DNA of 64,000 bases from PFJX01 sp964466195 (GTDB taxonomy: Bacteria; Pseudomonadota; Gammaproteobacteria; Burkholderiales; Thiobacillaceae), in contig CAYXMQ010000015.1 of the NCBI GenBank assembly GCA_964466195.1, positions 1 to 64,000 on the forward strand, written 5' to 3'. The translations under genes and the position numbers were made by a program. Below, piece after piece: positions 60,073 through 64,000 of the stretch. Under the pieces are notes generated by a model, which was not told the origin of the DNA, searched no databases, and was given only the letters and a program-made list of their open reading frames with translations. The first letter of the stretch is position 1; each line of letters begins with the position of its first letter.

Positions 60073-62285
60073 CCTTGCGCAGCCGCCGATTCATCGGGCA
60101 ATTCACGCTCAGCGCCGTGCTGATCATCCTGCTGACCTTGCATTTGACCGGCCTGGTGCATCTCGGTTTTGTCGAGAATCTCGACAATGCCCTGTACGAC
60201 CTGAAGGTTCAGGCGACTGCGGCACAGGGGGTCGACGAGCGTATCGTCATCGTCGATATCGACGACAAGAGTTTGCAGGCGGAAGGCCGCTGGCCCTGGT
60301 CGCGCGCGAAGATGGCGCGCATGCAGACCAGTCTGATCGAGCAATATGGCGTTGCGACGGTCGGCTTCGACATCGTGTTTTCCGAACCCGACGCCAGTTC
60401 CGGACTACCCGTGCTGGAAGGGCTGGCGGCCAACGAGTTGAAGGATCAACCCTTGTTTTTGGACATGATCGAGCGGCTGCGACCGCGCCTGGATTACGAC
60501 CGGTTGATGGCCGAGTCGCTGGCCAAGGGCAGTGCCGTGCTGGGCTATTACTTCAACGTCAATCAGGGCGCCGAACGTATCGCCACCTTGCCGAAACCGC
60601 TGTTCACGCAGGATCAGCTCGGCGGGCTCGGGGGCGAGTTCATGCATGCCCAGGGTTATGGCGGCGCTTTACCGATCTTCCTGGAAAAAGCGGCGGCGGC
60701 CGGTTTCTACAACTCCCTGCCGGATAGCGACGGCGTGATCCGGCGCATGCCGGTGATGATCGCTTACCAGAATGCCTATTATGGGTCGCTGCCGATCATG
60801 TTGACGCGCGCGGCGATGGACGCGAAAGACATACGTCTGCTCAATCCGGGCGGTGACGGCTTCAACCGTTTTCAGCCGCATGCGCTCGATATCGAAGGCT
60901 TGAAGGTTCCCTTCGATACCCAGGGCGGCGCCCTGGTGCCTTACCGCGCGCAAGGCGGCTACCGTTTCGTTTCCGCTACCGATGTGATCAGCGGGCAAGC
61001 GCCGGCCAGCCAGCTCGAAGGCCGTATCGTGCTGATCGGCACCACCGCCCCGGGATTGGCCGATATCCGGGTTACGCCGGTCAGCGAAGTGTTCCCCGGC
61101 GTCGAAATTCATGCTTCGCTGCTGTCCGGCATCCTGGACCAGAACCTGAAATGGAAGCCGCGCGAACTCACCACGATGAGCGTGATCAGTGTGGTGATCC
61201 TCGGCCTGGTCATCGGCCTCCTGTTGCCGATGGCGACGCCCTTGATTGCGGCGCTTTCGACGCTGGGCTTTCTGGTTCTGGTGGTCGCGCTGGATGTCTG
61301 GGCGTGGAATGTGCTGAATATGGAGTTTCCGCTGGGGGCGCCGATGGTGGCGGTGCTGGGCATGTTCGTGGCCAACATGTCGTATGGCTTCTTCATCGAA
61401 TCGCGTACCAAGGGCCAGATCACCAAGCTGTTCGGCCAGTACGTGCCGAAGGAGCTGGTTGAAGAAATGAGCCGCGACCCGGATCGCTACAGCCTGAAGG
61501 GCGAGTCGCGCGACATGACCGTACTGTTCTCGGATATTCGCGACTTCACCAGTATTTCCGAAGGCCTGTCGGCTTCTTCGCTGGCCGAGATGCTGAATTT
61601 CTACCTGTCTTCGATGACCCGTATCGTGCAGCAACGCCGCGGCACCATCGACAAGTACATCGGCGATGCGATCATGGCATTCTGGGGTGCGCCACTTGCC
61701 GACCCCAACCATGCCCGCGATGCGATTCAAGCCGCCTTGCAGATGCAGCGCGATCTGGACGAACTGAATCCGCAGATGAAGCAGAAGGGCTGGCCGGAGA
61801 TCAAGATCGGCATCGGCGTCAATTCCGGCAAGATGAACGTCGGCAACATGGGCTCGGAGTTCCGCATGGCCTACACGGTCATGGCCGATGCCGTGAACCT
61901 GGCCTCGCGCCTGGAAGGCCTGACCAAGCAATATGGGCTCGGCATCCTGGTCGGCGAAGAAGCGGTCGCGCATTGCCCGGATATCGAGTTCATGCAGGTC
62001 GATGTGGTGCGGGTCAAAGGCAAGGCCAACCCGGTGACGATCTATGAGCCGTTGGGCATGAAGGAGGCGGTCGACATCGCCGCGATGAAGCGCAAGCAGG
62101 ATTTTGAACAGGCCTGTGCGTTGTACCTGCAGCACGACTTCGATGCGGCCGAGGACATTTTGCGCAAGGCGAATAAACGCTACCCAAGCAAGTTGTATGA
62201 GGTCTATCTCGAGCGCATCGCGCATTTCCGCGTCAGTCCGCCGGCTGCGGATTGGGACGGCGTGTTCACGTACACCACCAAGTAG
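60069..62285 (+). CDS. CHASE2-domain adenylate cyclase
   Basis: 738 residues. Membrane helix, a periplasmic CHASE2 domain (IVIVDIDDKSLQAEGRWPWSR in part; VGFDIVFSEPD), three further helices near 375-440, then a class III cyclase domain (about 480-650). The catalytic set is complete: LFSDIRDFTSISE and KYIGDAIMAFWGAP for the metals and the adenine-specifying Lys, Thr at the partner position in AYTVMAD, and VNLASRLE for the transition-state residues. This K/T arrangement is typical of bicarbonate-responsive class IIIb adenylate cyclases. It lies in an operon with an HD-GYP protein and a cAMP phosphodiesterase. Confidence 0.9.
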   Translation: MTLRSRRFIGQFTLSAVLIILLTLHLTGLVHLGFVENLDNALYDLKVQATAAQGVDERIVIVDIDDKSLQAEGRWPWSRAKMARMQTSLIEQYGVATVGFDIVFSEPDASSGLPVLEGLAANELKDQPLFLDMIERLRPRLDYDRLMAESLAKGSAVLGYYFNVNQGAERIATLPKPLFTQDQLGGLGGEFMHAQGYGGALPIFLEKAAAAGFYNSLPDSDGVIRRMPVMIAYQNAYYGSLPIMLTRAAMDAKDIRLLNPGGDGFNRFQPHALDIEGLKVPFDTQGGALVPYRAQGGYRFVSATDVISGQAPASQLEGRIVLIGTTAPGLADIRVTPVSEVFPGVEIHASLLSGILDQNLKWKPRELTTMSVISVVILGLVIGLLLPMATPLIAALSTLGFLVLVVALDVWAWNVLNMEFPLGAPMVAVLGMFVANMSYGFFIESRTKGQITKLFGQYVPKELVEEMSRDPDRYSLKGESRDMTVLFSDIRDFTSISEGLSASSLAEMLNFYLSSMTRIVQQRRGTIDKYIGDAIMAFWGAPLADPNHARDAIQAALQMQRDLDELNPQMKQKGWPEIKIGIGVNSGKMNVGNMGSEFRMAYTVMADAVNLASRLEGLTKQYGLGILVGEEAVAHCPDIEFMQVDVVRVKGKANPVTIYEPLGMKEAVDIAAMKRKQDFEQACALYLQHDFDAAEDILRKANKRYPSKLYEVYLERIAHFRVSPPAADWDGVFTYTTK

Positions 62286-62299
62286 GCCGACGGCAGACC

Positions 62300-63082
62300 A
62301 TGCAGATCCAAGTACTCGGCTGCTCCGGCGGTATCGGCGACGGCCGCCACACGACTTCGTTCCTGATCGACGAGGATATCCTGCTCGACGCCGGCAGCGG
62401 GCTGACGCGCCTGTCGCGCGCGGCATTGGCGCGCATCGATCACGTTTTCATTACCCACAGCCATCTCGATCACATTCTCGGTCTGCCGTTGCTGCTCGAC
62501 AGCGTCGCCGGCGATCGAGACGAAGCCCTGATCCTGCATGCGCTGCCGGAGGTGTTGGAAATACTCAAGGACCACATTTTCAACTGGCGCATCTGGCCCG
62601 ACTTCTCGCGCATTCCCTCAGCCAAGAAAGCCTACCTGCGCTATGCTCCGATCGCGTTAGGGCAGACCTTGAGTCTGGCGGATGCGAAGGGTTTGACGCG
62701 TGAAATCACGCCGATTCCGGCGCATCATGTCGTCCCTGCCGCCGGGTTTCATCTGCGCGGCCCGAACGGAAGCCTGCTATTTTCAGGCGATACCAGCCGC
62801 CATCCTGCGCTTTGGGCGTTGGCCGAAACCATTCCTGATTTGTTGCATCTGGTGGTGGAGTGCTCGTTCGGTAATGAACAAAGCGCCGTCGCGCATGCGT
62901 CACGCCACTACCATGCAGCCGATCTGGCAGCGGATCTGGCCGGGATGAAAGCGGGGCCGGAAGTGTGGATCTCGCATCTGAAGCCGGGCGCGGAAGCCCG
63001 CATCATGGCCGAGCTACGCGACGGCCTGGGCGCCAAAGCAGCGGTGCAGGCGCTGACGGAAGGCCAGATCGTTACAATCTGA
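62300..63082 (+). CDS. class II 3',5'-cyclic-nucleotide phosphodiesterase
   Basis: 260 residues of metallo-beta-lactamase fold. QVLGCSGGIG at the N terminus is the class II family signature, then the zinc motif THSHLDHILGL, LLFSGDTSRHPALW and WISHLKPG. It would hydrolyse cAMP made by the cyclase encoded just upstream (14-base gap). Confidence 0.85.
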   Translation: MQIQVLGCSGGIGDGRHTTSFLIDEDILLDAGSGLTRLSRAALARIDHVFITHSHLDHILGLPLLLDSVAGDRDEALILHALPEVLEILKDHIFNWRIWPDFSRIPSAKKAYLRYAPIALGQTLSLADAKGLTREITPIPAHHVVPAAGFHLRGPNGSLLFSGDTSRHPALWALAETIPDLLHLVVECSFGNEQSAVAHASRHYHAADLAADLAGMKAGPEVWISHLKPGAEARIMAELRDGLGAKAAVQALTEGQIVTI

Positions 63083-63096
63083 TTGGGTGCAGACGT

Positions 63097-63125
63097 AAAA
63101 AAAGGAGGGGTTTCCCCCTCCTTTT
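63097..63125. terminator. bidirectional intrinsic terminator
   Basis: AAAAGGAGGGG pairs with CCCCTCCTTTT around a short loop, flanked by A and T runs, between the convergent phosphodiesterase and flavocytochrome genes. Confidence 0.92.
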
Positions 63126-63143
63126 AAGCATTCAAGCCGGGTT

Positions 63144-64000
63144 TCAGCCCTTCAGCCCCAAGGTGTCGGCCCAAACATTCTTGGCCCAGGACTCCATGTA
63201 AGCGTATTCGAGTTCGCTTTCTTCCGTGGAAACGCCGTTGGCGCCCTTCTCCGGCAGCATGGATTTTTTCTCTTCATTCCAGCGGAATACCGTCGCCACG
63301 TGGAAGGCGGTGCCCTCGGAACTCGCGGAGTAACAGGTATTGGTCACCACCGGGGCGGGATCGACCCCGCGCCCGCTGAACTGCTCGGACAGCGCGTAGG
63401 CGCACATCTTGCCGGTGTTGTTGGCGACCGAACCGGATTTCGGAAAGTTGGTCAGCGCAGAGTCGCCCAGGATATGGACGTTCTTCACGACCGTGGACTC
63501 GAAGGTGCGGTAGTCGATCGGGCACCAGGTGCCGTCGTTGCCGGTGCGTACGCCGGCCATGTCGGTGACTTTGGCGGCGCGCATCGGCGGTACCACGTTG
63601 ATGACATCGCCTTTGACGTCGTCGAACTCGGTGCCGACCATCATCTTCTTGGCATCGACCATGCGCGGCATGTTGTTCGGACGGTAGTCGATCATGCTGT
63701 TGTCGGTGCCGTAGCCATAGTGCTTCTTCCAGGCGGCCAGGAACAGGCCCTTCTTCGAAGCGATGTCCGGGTTGCCGTCCAGGACGATGATTTTGGACTT
63801 GGGCTTGGCCTTCTTGAAATAGGTAGCCACCATGCAGGCGCGCTCGTAGGGGCCGGGCGGGCAACGGTAGGGCGCTTTGGGCACGGACATCACGAAGGTG
63901 CCGCCGTCGGGCATGGCTTCCAGTTGCTTGCGCAGAGTGCCGGTCTGGTCGGCGCTGGCTTTCCAGGCGTGCTTGACGGTCTTCTGGGCTTCTTCGTCAT
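63144..64000 (-). CDS. fccB: flavocytochrome c sulfide dehydrogenase flavoprotein (FccB), partial
   Basis: The C-terminal 285 or so residues of a protein that continues beyond the window. Matches to FccB include HAWKASADQT, PYRCPPGPYERACM, KAKPKSKIIVLD, LGDSALTNFPKSGSVAN, the C-terminal flavocytochrome-binding region and NTCYSASSEG near the end. It oxidises sulfide and transfers electrons to the cytochrome subunit FccA. Supports a sulfur-oxidising lifestyle. The start and N-terminal FAD motifs lie outside. Confidence 0.88.
   Translation of the reverse strand, partial: DEEAQKTVKHAWKASADQTGTLRKQLEAMPDGGTFVMSVPKAPYRCPPGPYERACMVATYFKKAKPKSKIIVLDGNPDIASKKGLFLAAWKKHYGYGTDNSMIDYRPNNMPRMVDAKKMMVGTEFDDVKGDVINVVPPMRAAKVTDMAGVRTGNDGTWCPIDYRTFESTVVKNVHILGDSALTNFPKSGSVANNTGKMCAYALSEQFSGRGVDPAPVVTNTCYSASSEGTAFHVATVFRWNEEKKSMLPEKGANGVSTEESELEYAYMESWAKNVWADTLGLKG

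Noticed and set aside
60669..62426. 585-codon open frame opposite the CHASE2 cyclase
   Set aside because: Low-complexity, His/Arg-rich translation with no domain; antisense to a clear cyclase and phosphodiesterase.
1..64000. tRNA, rRNA or riboswitch genes
   Set aside because: None was recognised by eye in the gaps between genes; small RNAs without strong signatures cannot be excluded.

Overview
The window reads as a chromosomal segment of a GC-rich betaproteobacterium, most likely a sulfur-oxidising member of the Nitrosomonadales/Rhodocyclales neighbourhood. The grounds are the rpsP-rimM-trmD-rplS block, rpoZ-spoT, a betaproteobacterial-type coq7, the FccB-like flavocytochrome c sulfide dehydrogenase entering at the right edge, and a pair of YeeE/YedE sulfur-transport-type proteins beside an SCP2-like periplasmic protein. 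The taxonomic placement is inference from gene content; no rRNA or tRNA gene was seen.

Layout. 0-9 kb: a cell-surface block with a YgjV-like membrane protein, a methyltransferase with a regulatory domain, a small DUF6447-like protein, a 1157-residue DUF4214/RTX-type S-layer-like protein, a FecR-domain secreted protein, and a divergent TPR/beta-barrel protein. 9-24 kb: surface polysaccharide genes, including FkbM and other methyltransferases, a double GT4 glycosyltransferase, Wzt/Wzm-type ABC export, rmd and gmd (GDP-D-rhamnose), two more GT4 enzymes, a Crp-type regulator and a CHASE2 nucleotidyl cyclase. 24.5-31.4 kb: a type I secretion operon with two ABC exporters, HlyD and TolC, headed by a RuvC-less TnpB-like protein. 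31.6-34.5 kb: a WecA/WbpL-like transferase and a WbpM-like dehydratase. 34.5-44.2 kb: moaD-moeA, DUF2189, dsbA, dsbB, an EF-hand protein, a [NiFe]-hydrogenase small subunit fused to cytochrome c with no large subunit, and several housekeeping or accessory enzymes. 44.3-51.4 kb: conserved core genes (spoT, rpoZ, yajQ, rpsP-rimM-trmD-rplS, a TSUP permease, coq7). 51.5-56.1 kb: SCP2 and YeeE/YedE genes and an Mla/MCE-type lipid transport operon whose ATPase lacks the nucleotide-binding half. 56.2-63.1 kb: two SH3-domain proteins, an M48 peptidase, a GAF-HD-GYP protein, a second CHASE2 adenylate cyclase and a class II cyclic-nucleotide phosphodiesterase. 63.1 kb to the end: FccB on the minus strand.

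How the genes may work together. The S-layer-like protein is the obvious candidate cargo for the type I exporter, and the GDP-mannose-derived O-polysaccharide could anchor it, as in Caulobacter. A perfect 18-bp Crp-type palindrome lies upstream of the S-layer-like gene. The window also encodes a Crp protein with a cNMP-binding cassette and a matching recognition helix, two class III cyclases and a cAMP phosphodiesterase. A cAMP-controlled surface-layer programme is therefore a testable reading. The most unusual items are the TnpB-derived protein heading the secretion operon, the orphan hydrogenase small subunit fused to cytochrome c, and the half-ATPase in the MCE operon.
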